A DNA stretch of 64,000 nt. It comes from Ophioceras dolichostomum. Taxonomy: Eukaryota > Ascomycota > Sordariomycetes > Magnaporthales > Ophioceraceae. The notes beneath the pieces were generated by a model. That model ran no database searches and was not told the DNA's origin. It saw nothing but the letters and a program-made list of their open reading frames with translations. Shown piece after piece: positions 20,664-33,800 of this stretch. The position numbers and the translations under genes were made by a program. The DNA lies in NCBI GenBank assembly GCA_003049485.1, contig PYST01000150.1, forward strand, positions 1-64,000, read 5' to 3'. Positions within the stretch are counted from its first letter, which is position 1. The number at the start of each line of letters is the position of its first letter.

Positions 20664-22982
20664 TCAGACACAGAACAACACGATCTCCCCCCGGTCATTC
20701 CTCCTCATCCTCAACGACCGGAAGAGGTCCTTCTCGTCCATCAGCTTGCCCAGCCCGGAGCCGGTCCCCGACGCGCTGCGCTCGCGGTGGTACCGCTTCA
20801 GGACCTTGTTCATGCTGCAGCCGCGCTCGCTCTCGGGGCCCTTGTTCACGAAGCTGAGCAGCAGGTCCGCCGGCCTGGCCGGGTTGAACACGACGACGGC
20901 GCCGCTTCCCGTAGTAGTAGTCGGAGTAGTAGTTGTCATTGTTGTTGCTGCTGCTTTCTTATCGTCCTTGTCTTTATTGTCTTTAGAAGACGAACCCGGC
21001 CGATACTCGAGCAGGCCGGTCTCGAGCTTCTCGGGTTCCGAGTTCTTGCGGTGGCGATGGTGCGTGTGGTTGTGGCGTGACGACGACGAGTGCTTCTTCT
21101 TGCCATCGGGTGACGACGACGTTGCGTGCTTCCTCTTCTTCGTCTTGGGCTTCGACGACGACGTGAGCATCGAGATCAGGTTGTTGCCGATGCCCGAGAC
21201 GCCGCTGTCGTTGCGCGACTTGGAGTGCTTCGAGTGCCTCGACTTCTTGAGCGGGCTGGCCGGCGTCTCGGCCGCGTCGGCCGAGTACTCCGGCGAAGGG
21301 GGGAAGACGGGGTTGTTGCCCATCAGGCCCTTCAGCCCGCCCGTCAGGCCGGAGTGGAGCATTGGCGGCGCGTCCGTCATGATCATGTCGCTCGTGTCGA
21401 CATGCAGCCGCTTGCGCTTCTTGTCCTTCCGGTCGCCGTCCTTCTTCTTCCGCTCCGCCTTCGGCGCGGGAGTCACCAGGTTGGACGGCGGGAGCCTGAC
21501 GAGCCCGCCGGCCGCGCCGCCGCTGGACTCATCTTCCGCGTCGCCTGATGTGTCCAGGAAGGCGTCGATGTTGTACTCATATCGTACCAGCTGGGAACCT
21601 CCTCCTTCCTTCTCCTGTGAAGTGGTGGCGGTAGCGGTGGCGTGGGCTTGGGCCTCGCCCCTTAAGTCCGAGTTGGACGGCTTCGGCGTCGGGTTGGCGA
21701 CGAGGAAGTCGAAGACGTTCACGTTCACGTCGGGCTCCTTGGCAGACGGTGGAGTTGGTGCGCGTGGAGGCAGAGGCCCGTTTCGTCGTGCCTTGATGTC
21801 GTCATCGTCGCTACTGAACTCCTGATACTTCTCGAACTCCTCTGGAGCGTCCTCGACGTAGGCCATGTGTGCCATGTTGGGTGGTGGTGGTGGTGGCGCC
21901 GCAGGCGTCTCAGGGATATTCTGGTAGTTGTTCCTGGTCTGTTGGCTCTGTGTAGTTCGCTTTTCCTTTTCCTTCTTCGGTTTGTAGAGCGCGCCCTGGT
22001 ACTTCTGTTCTTCCGTGATGCAGCTCTGAATTCGACACGCGCGTGCGCATTAGCGGGATGAAGCCGCTGGGGTGGTGGTAGTGTTGTAGGGCCGGCCCCA
22101 GATTCAAGGGGCGCCAGCGTGACATGACTATTCTTTGGTCGAGCCTTACCGTGTGACTTCGATACTCCGTGCCGGGGAAGTAGACCATACAGTCGATGCA
22201 GGTGTAAGTGGCCCCGTGACAGCGATTTCGATGAGGGTCGAGCTTCTTCTTCGTCAAAACATCACCGCAGTTCTGAGCCGTGGACTTAGTCGTCAGGAAT
22301 GTTCGATGTGGGTGTCGCAGCTAGCTGGGCAGGGGGAAACAATTCGTCTTTCTTTGTGGAGGATGCGGGGGGGGGAAGGAGGGTCTTTCGTGCCGTCTGG
22401 TTGGGCGGTAGAAGGGATATCTGATCATATGTACTCTCTATCCGTCGTAGGAACCGCGAAGGGGGAGGCGAATTGGGATTGGGACGGGCGATGGACGGGA
22501 AGAAGGGGGGAGGGGAACGGTTTGAGGCAAGTTGCTTCGCGGGCGATCAGGGTGTGTGAATGGCAAGATGGGGGATGGATGGACGAGGTGGATTTGGGCT
22601 TGGTGTACTTTGTAAGGTGGTGTGTGGCAGTGGGAATGTGATGTCAGGCATGAAATTATGGGCTGCTCTGGGAAAGGGGCGGAAGGGGGGGTGTGGGCGT
22701 AGCGGACCACCCACCATCTCTGCCCATCTCTGTGGTCCTGAAGCACTTGCGCTCTGGGGGGCAACGGCATGCAGGATGGCATTGGGCGAGGGAACGAATG
22801 TTGTCCTGCTTGCGGCAAGATCCAAACGCACCACCACCACACTGGCACTGACAGCGGGCAGATGACGGTGACGGAGCAGATCGGAGGGTGATTACAACGC
22901 AGAGTGCAGCACAAAGAAGCAAGCAAGCATAGCAACCAGAAGCAAGTAACCAGACACATACCTCACATGAGAAGGACACCAT
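20664..22982 (-). CDS. LYAR-type CCHC zinc-finger nucleolar protein
   Basis: Model: exons 22982-22962 (7 codons), 22272-22150 and 22025-20664, 501 aa. The first zinc finger is split by the 689-bp intron: C6 in exon 1, then C9, H21 and C25 in exon 2. The second finger is C32, C35, H47 and C50, split by intron 2 after RSHT. This is the zf-LYAR arrangement (CENCGDVLTKKKLDPH). The remainder is Lys/Ser-rich with patches KKKDGDRKDKKRKR and KPKTKKRKHATSSS, consistent with nuclear or nucleolar targeting, and a conserved-looking end RGCSMNKVLKRYHRER...FRSLRMRRNDRGEIVLF. LYAR and its yeast/fission yeast relatives associate with rRNA processing and nucleoli; the long C-terminal extension is a fungal feature. 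Function in this organism is inferred. Confidence 0.9.
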
Positions 22983-25900
22983 GGTTTCCTATCCTTTTGC
23001 CGGCGAGGGGCGACGGAACCAGGATGAGTTGTCCCTGACGAACAAGGTTTGCCCTTCCGATTGGCGTGTCCAAGAGCAATAGGTCTGGAGCCAAAGAGGT
23101 CCGTTGTTGGCCTTGAGCTCTACACCGGAGCAGGTGTCGCCAAGCACTGTTTTGTCCGTCGTTGCTTGAGAGAGCCGGCAGAGTTCTGTTATTTGGAGAC
23201 AAAGAGGGGCCGTAACAAGCCAGCCAACATACAGACTTCAAGATGTTACTCAAGCCGGGGCTAGACAAGGGAGTGACGGGGGCGAAGAGAAGAAGAGGAG
23301 CGGCGATGCGATATGGTGCGAAGTTTTGGAAGCAGAATTGCGGCGGGCAGTCGAGAAAAAGTGGCGTCAACAGCTGAAGCGGGCTGTGCGCTGTGCGAAT
23401 TGACTCCACGAACACACAATGATTACTGTGTAAACCGAAACTGAGATGGAATCTGAGCTGAGAGCTCTGGATCTCAAAACAAAACCGCCGGATCTCAACG
23501 AACGTCCGTTGACGGCGAAGATCCCGCGACTAAACACTGATGTCTCAATGTCTTATGTGTCGCTAGTGCGTTTGTGCGTGTGTACGCTTAACTGGGGGGG
23601 AAAAAACGCAAACAATGTCGATCTCAAGACTGAGGGAAGAGGCGAAAAAGAAAAAAATTGTGTTGGATTTTTTTCGTTGTGGATGCCCAAACGACAATCA
23701 GGCGCGGATGCAAGTGGGTGGCTGCCCGGAGTGCTTTTGCTGCAACCTGACAACCGGCTGCGGTTCCGGGGCGACGAATGAGTACACACACAACTCAAGG
23801 CGAACAACATCAACCAACCAGTTCCAAGACTCATCTTCTGCTCGTTTTTCCCTCGCTAGTGACGCTCTCTCATCATCAGCAGATGAGAACCATCCAAGAC
23901 ACCAGGGAACCACCGGTCTCACTCCGCTCTTTCTCGGACGCGCAACGCATGTCCGTTATCAGTCAGTCATTAGTACAAGTTCCTATCGGTCCCGGACCGG
24001 AGGAGGGCGAGCAAGACGAGCAAGAGGAATAGCATGAAAGCAAAGAGAAAGCAAAGGAAAAGAGCATCTGACTTGGTCAAAAGCGCGTCGCTGATTGGTC
24101 CTGGGGGCCGTGTTTCGATTAATTAAAAAAAGCAGCAATGCCGGCACCCAAAGCAAGGCTAGAGTCACGCGGAGGGGTGGATCGAGCGCATCCTCTTGAT
24201 TGATCAATGAGCTCGTTCTTTTGGCGCGCGTCTCCGTCCTCGTGGGCTTGCAATGCGAAGGAGAAGGATGGCGACATTGCTGAAGTGGAGGATCTCGCAG
24301 CCAACGGCCAACTCCATGTCGCTTGTTCTTCGGCTGGTTCTCGAATCTTTAAGGGGGTCAGTCCACTGGGGAAAACAACCACGAGACCCTAGATAGGTAG
24401 ATTCTATGTTCCCCAGTTCGAACGGAACCAATCCAAGAGTTTCAAAGCCACGGTCCTCGGGTTCCTCACGGCGGGTTCCTCATCATCACCAATGATGAGC
24501 AGACGAACGACGGTTCGACGTCGGTAGGGATCCATATTCGTGGCCGCGGCCACCCTCCCTTCCGTCTGGGACAGAACAAACCGTCAGGGAACGACTGCAG
24601 ATGACCTTCGTCACAACGGGCTGGACCGTGTTAGCTGTACTTCGTAAGGTCCGCGACCCGTAACCTTATAAAAAGAGTTCAGGTTAAGAATAGGAGACAG
24701 GATGTACTCGCTGGCATTTCGTACAAGTACATGCCTTGTCTGCTAGTCAGTAACTGTGTTCACAACGTTGACGAGAACCCCCTTTCTTGGCCGACAATCT
24801 GTTTCAGCTTTTGCGATTTCTCTGGGTCGATGGCGCTCCAACATACTACAGAGCACGCCAAGCCCTTTCCCTAACCCCTCCCGCCATCCCTGAGCCGTCC
24901 TGTTGCACGACAGCTGCAGTTGGTCACAGATGGTTCTGTGAGGTGTGGTGAGAGCCCCCAAACCCAAAAGGTGCCAGTTCAGGAGGGATGAATTTCACAT
25001 TCGCCAGGTCCAACAACGACTTGGCTTTGCCGCGTCTTTGGGTCTTATTTTCTCATGCATAAACATGAACGCGAGTCGCGTGTGCAGTGGGAAAGAGCGC
25101 GTGGTGACAGACATGCACACTGCAGCACAAACGGCAACGAGCATGCATCTTTTCAACTCTTCCCTCCTCCCCCACAATACGTATTCGAATCTGATCTTCC
25201 ACTTCCAGCCTTTCCTCCCGACACACTGGAAAGGACCTCTCGGATGATGGCCGACAGATCAGTGACCAAGCTCGTTCGATGGAATCCCCACATTGCGGGA
25301 GGGAAGGAAGGGCCATTCTCGCGGCCATCCCCTGGCACTCAAGACGAGCACAGCTCTCTTTTGGGGGGACCCCTTGCTAATTGGCGGGCCGGCCGTCATG
25401 GCCTCGGTCCAGAGCTTAAACAGACCTGTCTTCAACTTGCCTCTGAACCGGCTCGCTATAGCTCTTTTACAAACGGAGAGAGCCCGGTTTGGGAGGTGTT
25501 GTAGTTCAGCAATAAATCAAAGACAGAGCTAGTAGCAGACGATGCGAGGATCATACGGCAGTACGCACGTACAAACTTTGTGCCAGGCAGGGACGATGGG
25601 GTGGTGGAGTAAGAAGAAGCCCCAAGTCATTTTCAGAGCGGGAAGAAGCTTGAGCTTCAATCTCTGACCATCTGCCTCAATCCCAACTTGGATATTCCAT
25701 TGACAATATTTCCCCATTACCAAGGCTTCCACTTCGGCAAGGTTCATTGCCCAATAGTACATTCATTACCTGTACCTTATCTGTGTTGCCTACCAGCAAA
25801 CAAACGTTTCTGCCTACCTGGCCTCGGTACCTCCCCCGACCTACGAATACCTACTACATGTGCCTTTCGTCTTTCACCCACCTTACCTACTACTTGACAT

Positions 25901-26579
25901 GGAGCATTACCATCATTCCTTCCTATGAACCAGTGTCTTTTTAGCTTTGTGACCTGTCTATTTCTCATTCCCAACCAGAGATCCGTTCACATCACCCCGA
26001 CCTTTCCAGCTACCGGAGTCGGACTGCTGAAAACTGACCTGTCCAAGTTGAGCGAGTTGAGGAGAAGCTATTAACTGGAAACACGAAAGAACCCCACTAT
26101 CACCTCCTTAAACTGCTCTTGCATCGGACAGCTCCAACCAGTTGAGCTCCGTTGCCCCCCATTTCTGGCGGGGACAGACACCACAGCGCAATCGATACGA
26201 CAACAGCTGCAGACCGACTTATCGTACTGTGCGCTTTAGCCATTCGGCTTCTTCCAGCTTGCCGAATTCATCCACAGCAAAACCCCAGCAAACGAGAACG
26301 AGAGCGCTGCAAAACGCACTGCCAGAATATTTCTGTCTTCCTTCCATTTCTACTCATCTGGGATTTCTTTCCTCCCCTCGCAATTTGGTTAAAGAGCGAG
26401 AAAGAGAAGGGGGGCCTGGAGGCGGACGTCATCACCGTAGTTATCAGCATCCAACTAGGGAGAGCACGCTCTCCCGCCGCCTTCTGTTCGTTCGTTTCCT
26501 CGTGTCCATCAGAAGCAGCGGCAGCGCAGCCCGGGGGCCCGAGATCCCATCGGAGGAGAGAGAGACAGAGAGGGGAGCC
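22983..26579. other. Intergenic, divergent, 3.6 kb
   Basis: Lies between the LYAR-like gene (minus) and BEM46 (plus). Open frames are short and patternless. A TTATAAAAAG element is at about 24665. I found no tRNA B-box, 5S RNA, transposase or exon with recognisable homology. Confidence 0.4.
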
Positions 26580-28429
26580 ATGACAGTTTCGCCGTCTGGT
26601 TCACCAACGCAGAGCTTCCTGGAGCAGACCTGTGCGGTCCTTTCCAGTGTCGCGGGCTACATGCGGTTGCCAGCCATGGCGTCGACAGTATGTCTTTTTG
26701 CCGAGCTTTCCTGTGTTCCTTGGTTGCCACCTCGCTGCCATCCGTTCTGCCCTGCCATATATGCTTGCAGCCGTGGTTCTCGACTTGGACCGTCACAAGG
26801 CACAACAGAGCCACAGACTCGGTGCAGCCAGTGCCCTCTGCCTGCCAGAGTCCGTGTTCAGTCTGGTGACTCCCCGGCTCCCAGACCCCGACTTAGGCCC
26901 GGGCTTCGGAGCTTCCCCGCCTTTCAACACTGCTCACCGATCATCTCTGTGCTCCCCACTTTCAACGAAAAGACGCGGACCTCCATTAGCTTGCCAATAG
27001 CTCGGCCCGTAGCTCCCTATAGCTCCGCCTAGCCCTGCGTATTTCCTACCTTCACTATGAACACTCTCCCGACTAACATGATGCTTCCTGCTCACAGGGC
27101 CTCGCCGCCGTCCTCACCTCCCTGTTATACTTCAAGCAGAAGTAGGTCGTGATGTCCCCCCACATCCGCCCGAACTCGCCCGAACTCGCCCGAACCCGCC
27201 CCGAGCTCCTAGAAGTTGCCCCATTTTCGAAGCTAACACCCGACTTATCGACCAAAAGGACCCTGATCTATCCCTCGCATATGCCACCAAACTCGCGGAC
27301 CGAGGTCCCCCACCCATCTCAGTTCGGAATTAAAGACTTCGAGGAGCTCGTGATACCGACCCCGGACGGGGAGAAGCTCTCAGCCTTCTACATCCGGGGG
27401 CCCCGCACGGGGCGGAACGCCAACGTGACGGTGATCATGTTCCACGGAAACGCTGGAAACATCGGCCACCGGCTGCCGATTGCGCGCGTGCTGGTCAACC
27501 TGATGGGCTGCAACGTGTTCATGCTCGAGTACCGGGGATACGGCCTGTCGACGGGGGTGGCGGACGAGTCCGGGCTAGCGGTCGACGCCCAGACTGCGCT
27601 GGACTACCTGCGCGACAGGGCCGAGACCCGCTCCCACCGCCTCGTCGTCTACGGCCAGAGCCTAGGCGGGGCCGTCAGTGTCAAGCTCACCGCAAAGAAC
27701 CAGGCCCACGGCGACATCGCGGGACTCATCCTCGAGAACACCTTCCTCAGCATCCGCAAGCTGATCCCCTCGGTCATCCCGCCCGCCAAATACCTCTCGC
27801 TCCTCTGCCACCAGGTCTGGCCCAGCGACTCGCTCATCCCGTCCATCACGAAGGTGCCCATCTTGTTCCTGAGCGGGCTGCAGGATGAGATCGTCCCGTA
27901 AGTTTAGTTATTACTGCTTTTACACCCCTCCCTCGAGACCCATGCCACTACCATCATCACCACCACACCTTATATCCGGCACGTGATGTCGAGTTACATG
28001 CCTAGGATTTCTCGAGGATCGATGTGGGGACGCGGCCTTATCATACAGCATCACCAGTGCGACCTCACGTGGGCTCACAAGACCACACCCCCTCCCTCTG
28101 TCATGTCCTTGTCTTTTTCCCATCCCGGTCCCTGGGGCGACGATGAAGGTGGATAGATTGGGCGGTCATTTTCGCATCAGATGTCTCAGGTGATTCCCCC
28201 CAACGTACATATGCTAATCCTGATTCTTTTTTCGCGCCCGACCGTGTCTCACAGTCCGAGTCACATGCGCCAGCTGTACGAGCTCTCGACCGCGCCCAAC
28301 AAGATTTGGAAGACCTTCCCAGGTGGCGACCACAACTCGAGCGTGATCGAGGAGGGCTACTTTGAGGCCATATCCGACTTCGTGGCCGCCGTCACGTCGG
28401 AGCCTCCACGCCTGAGTGAGAAGATATGA
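26580..28429 (+). CDS. bem46: BEM46-type alpha/beta hydrolase (ABHD13-like)
   Basis: Model: exons 26580-26687, 27098-27141, 27259-27897 and 28255-28429, 321 aa, phases consistent. The N-terminus has a membrane-anchor region split by intron 1 (RLPAMAST, then GLAAVLTSLLYFKQK) followed by TLIYPSHMPPNSRTEVP. The hydrolase core contains FHGNAGNIGHR (oxyanion, about 112-122), nucleophile S185 in YGQSLGGA, acid D260 in GLQDEIVPPSHM and base H290 in FPGGDHNSS, so the triad is intact. Fungal BEM46 proteins sit in the perinuclear ER and near the plasma membrane and act in polarised growth and ascospore germination; the substrate is unknown. Introns 1 (410 bp) and 3 (357 bp) are long for this genome. 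Exon 2 is only 44 bp. Confidence 0.94.
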
Positions 28430-28659
28430 ACCGCCGCTCTCCGTTCAGGGATTTTTCATTCGTTCTCGTGGGATGAGCGGGGATGCCTTGGTTCAATTCA
28501 AGGCAACACAGAACACAATCACAACCAGCGCACATATACGTACGAAGAAGACGCAGTCCACTAAAACCGGACCTACTTTTTACTACCCCTCTCTTTAATC
28601 CCCTCGATTCACCAACCCCCCACATCATGATTCTCATTCTGCCTGGACAACGGAGCCAA

Positions 28660-28735
28660 ACAGACGGATGGACGGATGGATTCACGGATGGACACGGATG
28701 GACACAGGCGGACGGAACGGATGGGCGGACGACGG
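28660..28735. repeat. GGATGGAC-type minisatellite
   Basis: Imperfect 4- and 8-bp units of GGAC/GGAT, seen as GGATGGACGGATGGA and variants, in the 3' region of BEM46. Confidence 0.6.
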
Positions 28736-30774
28736 ACTGGAGTTGATTAGGCACGGCATGGAATTTGCATCATGGTTTTAGATACCCAACCCCCACCCCC
28801 CTTGTTGCTCTACTCTACGGACGAGGAAGGAGAGTGTTCTCCAACGTAGCGGTCGACAGCTCATAATCAACAGCCACAGTCGCGTCGCGGCGCTGGCTCT
28901 TCCCTCCCTACCGAACTCAGACAACAACAACCGGGGGCAAAGAAATAAATACGGATTATTGATTACCTCCCTACTTACCAACTTTTGGGAGAAACAACCT
29001 GCATACAAGGCCTACCTAGTTTTGGGAGTCCGTTCGAGGGAGTGAGTCGGGGGCCAGGATATAACATGACTTTGTGATGCAGCCAACCCAAGACACGCTT
29101 TCTCAAAGTTCCGAATCACCCTTGAGACCATCCTAGACAAGCATCTACTTTAGTCACAAGGCAGCTTGGAAGGGATTTGCTAATGATATTTCGATATGCG
29201 TGTCCTCTCTTACAGTCACAAATCCCAAGATCTTATCGACATGACCTCAGGAAAGACGTCTCGGTCAACTAGACAGACCCTTGCATACAACCTTCGTACA
29301 CCACCACCACCCCCGGCGTAGCCGCATCGCGTCAGTCCATCTATTCCCTCGATGAGAGAATAAGAGAGCAGCGATAGCGAGACGAGCCGGACATTCCGTG
29401 CCGCAAAAGGTCCAAAGTGCAACAAAATATCCACCCAAGGAGGGGGATCCAATATCCTGTCACTCGGGTGATGTGTGCGACCTGTGTGGTGCGTGTGTGG
29501 TGTGCCGCGAAGGGTGACGGTGGCGGAAGGCGTGCCAGCAATTAATCTATCACAGACACGTTGGCCATATTATACATCAGTCATCCACGATCCACGACGG
29601 TGTTGCTTTTGTCGGCCAACCAGCCAGCCAGCCATCCAGGCGTGCAGCGGAACACCCGCCCGCTGGGCCGTATTTGTTGGCTTGTGGTTATTTTCATTAC
29701 GAAGGTACCTGCCTACATATACCTCCTTGATCTAGGCAGGTGGGTGCATATCGGCGCTCTTAGCTGTATGCCATAAGGGTAGGAATATTTTGCCTGAAGG
29801 CAGGACGTCTCACCACTAAGTCCGCCCACATCACATAGCCGGAACCCTACCAAGGTACTTGCCCGCTATTTCGTCGAACTGGCTGCTGGAATAGGAAGGT
29901 AGATTGCATGCTGAAGGGAGAATCGTTCTAGAAACGGGACTACCGTATTAGCAGGACAGGTGTCAAGGTTGGTATTTCGGTATATTACCTTGGTAAGTAG
30001 ATGGTGCCCATCTTCTGGCCGCCGTTTAGGTAGGCGCGGATGCTACTTCCCACAAGTTGGACGGCAAGAAAAAATGCCAATTTTCCACATACAAGATGCC
30101 TGACAAAGATCCTTTGTCAGACAAGTTTCCTTAGTAGCGTCAAGTCCACGACCTCGCCAGTTCTCCCGAACCTCAGTCAGTTCAGTGACGAGCCTTCCAG
30201 GCTGCCAGCCCCTTGTCTGCCATAGATACAGGTGCATACAACCCTCAACCTGCACCACGAAGACTTCATCTCCAAGTTCACTGCCTGCCTACCTGAGCAG
30301 ATACACAGGAGGAGCTTGCCTGTTTCCTTGCTTGAAGGGACGAGAATATATGGGCGCCAACACGTTAGGTATGTAACTGTGTCCGAGACAAACCACTACC
30401 CCGTTTGCGATACTCCCTTGTAAAAAGGAGAATGGGGGAGGGGGGAGGGAGACAATGAACAAAGACCGAATCTCAGAAGTGTACGAAGCAGCAATCGTCG
30501 TGGAACAAGAGTATGTGTCATCTGTATTTAGGTACCTACCCTACCTACTTGTGTGTCCCGGGGCAAGATTAGATGGTAGGTACCAGTTTGAGATCAAACA
30601 GACATACCTCCTATCGAACAAAGTGTATCTAGGGACCTTGGAGATAAGAGTAGTATCTAGGTACGGCCGCCTTCAGTCTTTCGAGTGGCACCATATTACC
30701 ATCTTCTCGACTGGTGACAAACCGCCTGTACCAGGGGAGCAACAAATCCATACAGCCTCAGCCACGAACCCTAA

Positions 30775-30809
30775 CTACCTAGGTACCTAGGTACGGTACC
30801 TAGGTACCC
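30775..30809. repeat. TACCTAGGTA palindromic repeat abutting the NF-X1 stop
   Basis: Four overlapping copies of the self-complementary unit CCTAGG/GGTACC ending at the stop codon (30810-30812) of the minus-strand NF-X1 gene, so they form the first bases of its 3' UTR and could fold into a hairpin. Confidence 0.75.
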
Positions 30810-33800
30810 CTACTTCTCATCCTCATCCTCAAGCGTCTCTGCTGCTTTCTCCCAGTCATCCACAACAGGCTCCGGATTCATGACAGGTTTCTTCGCCCAG
30901 GGTGGCGCTTCAGAACCAGGACCGGAAACAGCAGCATTAGTAGTGGAAGCCACAAGCTTCTTCTTCCCCAGCGCAAGGAACGCACTAGCAGGCTTAGCCT
31001 CAGCGGGAGTGGGGTGCAGCTTCCTCGCCGCGCCACGCCCAGCAACAGCACTCCACCCACCGGCGTCCGGGCCGGAAGAGGACGAAGAAGCCTCCCGCCT
31101 CGTCACGACGTTAGAGTCGGGATCCGCCCGGCAGAGCACCACGCCGCCGCCGCCGCCGCCGCCGCTCGTCGTGAGGCCCAAGCGGACGACCTTCCTCACG
31201 ACGGCGGGCTTCAGCGCCGCGAGCGCGGCCTCGACGGCCACGGGCGTGATGGCGGCCGCGCTGCGGGCGACATTCGCCGCCGTGGCCGGGGGCGGCTGCG
31301 CCTTGATCAGGACCTCGTCCGTGGCTGGCAGGAAGGCCGTCGCGAACGACAGCGACGTCCTCGCAGAGGTCGCGGACAGGTCGTCGGCTAGCGCCTGCTC
31401 CAGCTCGTCGATTGTCAGGCCGTGCCGCGGTCTGGTCAGGATCAGGGCGTTGAAAGGCGGCTGGACTACTGCTGCTGATGGCGTAGTCGACCAAGCAGCG
31501 GTAGGGGACGGCGGCGTGGGGTTCTTGGCGGACTCGGCGGCGGCGGCTTTGTTGATAATGCTGACGCACTGCGCCAGCGTCTTGAACGGCGCGGAGACGA
31601 AGCGGGGAGTCTTGAAGACGCACACGTGCCTGTGCGGCTCCGGGTCCAGGCTCGAGCTGTCGAGTCCGTAGTCCTCGGCCAACGAGTGGATGAAGGCGCG
31701 CTGTAGCGACTGCATCGGCTTGAAGCGCAGGCGCTTCTCCTTCGGGTCGGCCGCGAAGACGCGGAACTCGCGCTCGCGGGCCTGCGCCCAGGTCGGGCCG
31801 ACGTCTGTGCGGTACATGTGCAACGTGTCGTCCGAGTAGGGGATGTGGTTGTCCGTGTGCGCGTCTGGGTCGATTTTGAGGGCGTCGGCTAGGTGGCGGT
31901 TGCGCTGGAGGCGGAGGCACTCGTCGTCGCAGGGTAGAGAAGTAGCAGTACCGGCAGGGCCGGATGACGGAGTGGATGAGAAGGGGAATGAGCCGCGCGG
32001 CTCCGCGAGCGTGGCGAGACAGCGCACCTCCTGCTTCCGGCGTTGGCAGTCACAGGTGATGAACGCCTTGGACTGGCACGGCCGGTCCTCCCGGCAGGCG
32101 GCGGGCGCGTGACACGGGTCGATGCAGACGTGCTCGCACGACCGCCGACTCTTTCCACATAGTTGGGTGCAGCGTCCGGATGGGCCCGAGTCCTCGCACT
32201 GGCCCGGGCGGTGGCACGTCTTGGCGCACTTATGGGTGCCGCACCTGAGTGTCTTGCCGCAGGGGAGGCCGCACCGGGCCTCCTCAAACCAGCACTGCTG
32301 GTTCTTAAGCATCTGCTTGCCGCAGATGCAGGGCTTCTCCACCAGAAAGGGGCAGTTGGGGCAAGGGACGTCTTCTGGGTGGCAGTTGTGATGCACGGCG
32401 GGATGGCCGCAAGCTCGCGGTTTTGTGCAGTCGAACCGGCATGCTGGCTGGCGAGTTCCGCAGGGCTGGGGAGGATACAGTACCGTCCGGCCGCAGGCAC
32501 AGGCGATCTCCTGGAAGATGGCCTGAAGACACGACGGACAGGGCCCCTTGTGGCAGAGCTGCTGGCATGTGTGGTTGCCGCACTTGAGTGTCCGCCCACA
32601 GACCCGCAAGCAGATGTGTTCCGCCTCGATGTCTTGATTGTTGGCGTTGGCGTCGGCTCCTGCCGCAGCCTTGCCCTTCCGCTTGGCTGCCAGCGCCTTC
32701 TTCTCTCCCGTGCAGCAGGTCTTGCCACACTCATGCCTTTGGCAGTTGAGTTGGACCCGACAGACGCGCTCGCACACGGGCGTCTCCTCCTGGCCCTCGG
32801 AGCAGACCAGTTCCGTAGTGGTCCTGCCACATCTGCACGGGATCTCGACGATTTTTTTGCAGGGACGACACGGCCCTGTGTGGCATCGGCTCGCACAGGG
32901 ATGTCCACAAGGTAGGGGCTTCTCGCAGGACTTCTCGCAGTGCTCGATGGGGTCTTTGCAGGTCTGTCTCGGCTTTGAACAGATCTCAGCCAGTGGCGTT
33001 TTCCCACAAGGGCATGAGAGCACTACGTCTGGGGATAGAGGGCAGTGCGCAGGCGCCTCGTCATGTCGGTGGCATCCCTTCTCGCAGCGGTGATGGCCGC
33101 AGTCGAAGGGCCGTCCGCACTTTGAAGAGCATTTGAATGATCCCTCAAACCAGGATGAAGGACCATCCTCGTTTCCGCCGTCACCGCCGTTGCTACCGTC
33201 ACTGCTGCCAGGATCGCTCCCATGGTCCTTTAGCTGACCGTAGTTGAATGACTCCTGGATCTCGCCGCGCTTCTCGCACGGGATCTCCTTACGAGTCTTC
33301 CCACAGTAGCAAGTAGACAAGACAGGGAGCTCGCAGCTACCGCACAGCCCCGGGTGGCAGGTCTGAGAACAGAAATGCTCACCACAAGACAGCATGTCGC
33401 CACAGACTTCGCGGCAACTCCAGCCCTTGGTGTAGTCCGTCTCGCGGCAGCGCTTGGAACTCTCGTGCTTGCCGCAGAAGCAGGGCCGGGTAGGTCCCAT
33501 GAGGGCACATGGCGGACACGGCCCGGCGTGGCACTCGAGCGGGCACGGGTGCGGACAAGTCGCCCTAGGCCTGGAGCACGTCTGGCCGCAGGAGTGCGGC
33601 GGCAGCCCGACAATCGGCGAGGGGTTGATATCCTTCCCGCACCAGCAGTGGTAGGGTCCAGGCTCCTCGCTCAAGGTCAAGTTGCATCCGGGGCAGCGCC
33701 ACGTGGTCTTGTCCGGGTTCTGGGGGTGGTCCTCGTTGGTAAGCTGGTTGGTGTACCACTTCTTGACGCAGCTTAGGTGCAAGACCCTCCAGCATTTCGT

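Larger units (their letters stand above)
28430..30809. other. Convergent intergenic region, 2.4 kb
   Basis: Between the 3' ends of BEM46 and the NF-X1 gene. It contains a GGATGGAC-type minisatellite (28665-28705) and several TACCT/AGGTA motifs. A 111-codon open frame at 30455-30790 runs through these motifs and is not convincing. Confidence 0.4.

Noticed and set aside
20503..21825. 440-codon plus-strand frame opposite the LYAR-like gene
   Set aside because: Antisense shadow of the Lys/Ser-rich exon; gives Ser/Leu/Phe repeats only.
30455..30790. 111-codon ORF on the plus strand starting with a good ATG
   Set aside because: It passes through several TACCTA-type repeats, lacks codon bias and has no recognisable domain; it lies in a convergent 3' region.
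31111..31920. Long antisense and alternative frames within the NF-X1 gene
   Set aside because: Shadow frames of a high-GC exon; products are Arg/Pro/Gly-rich without family similarity.
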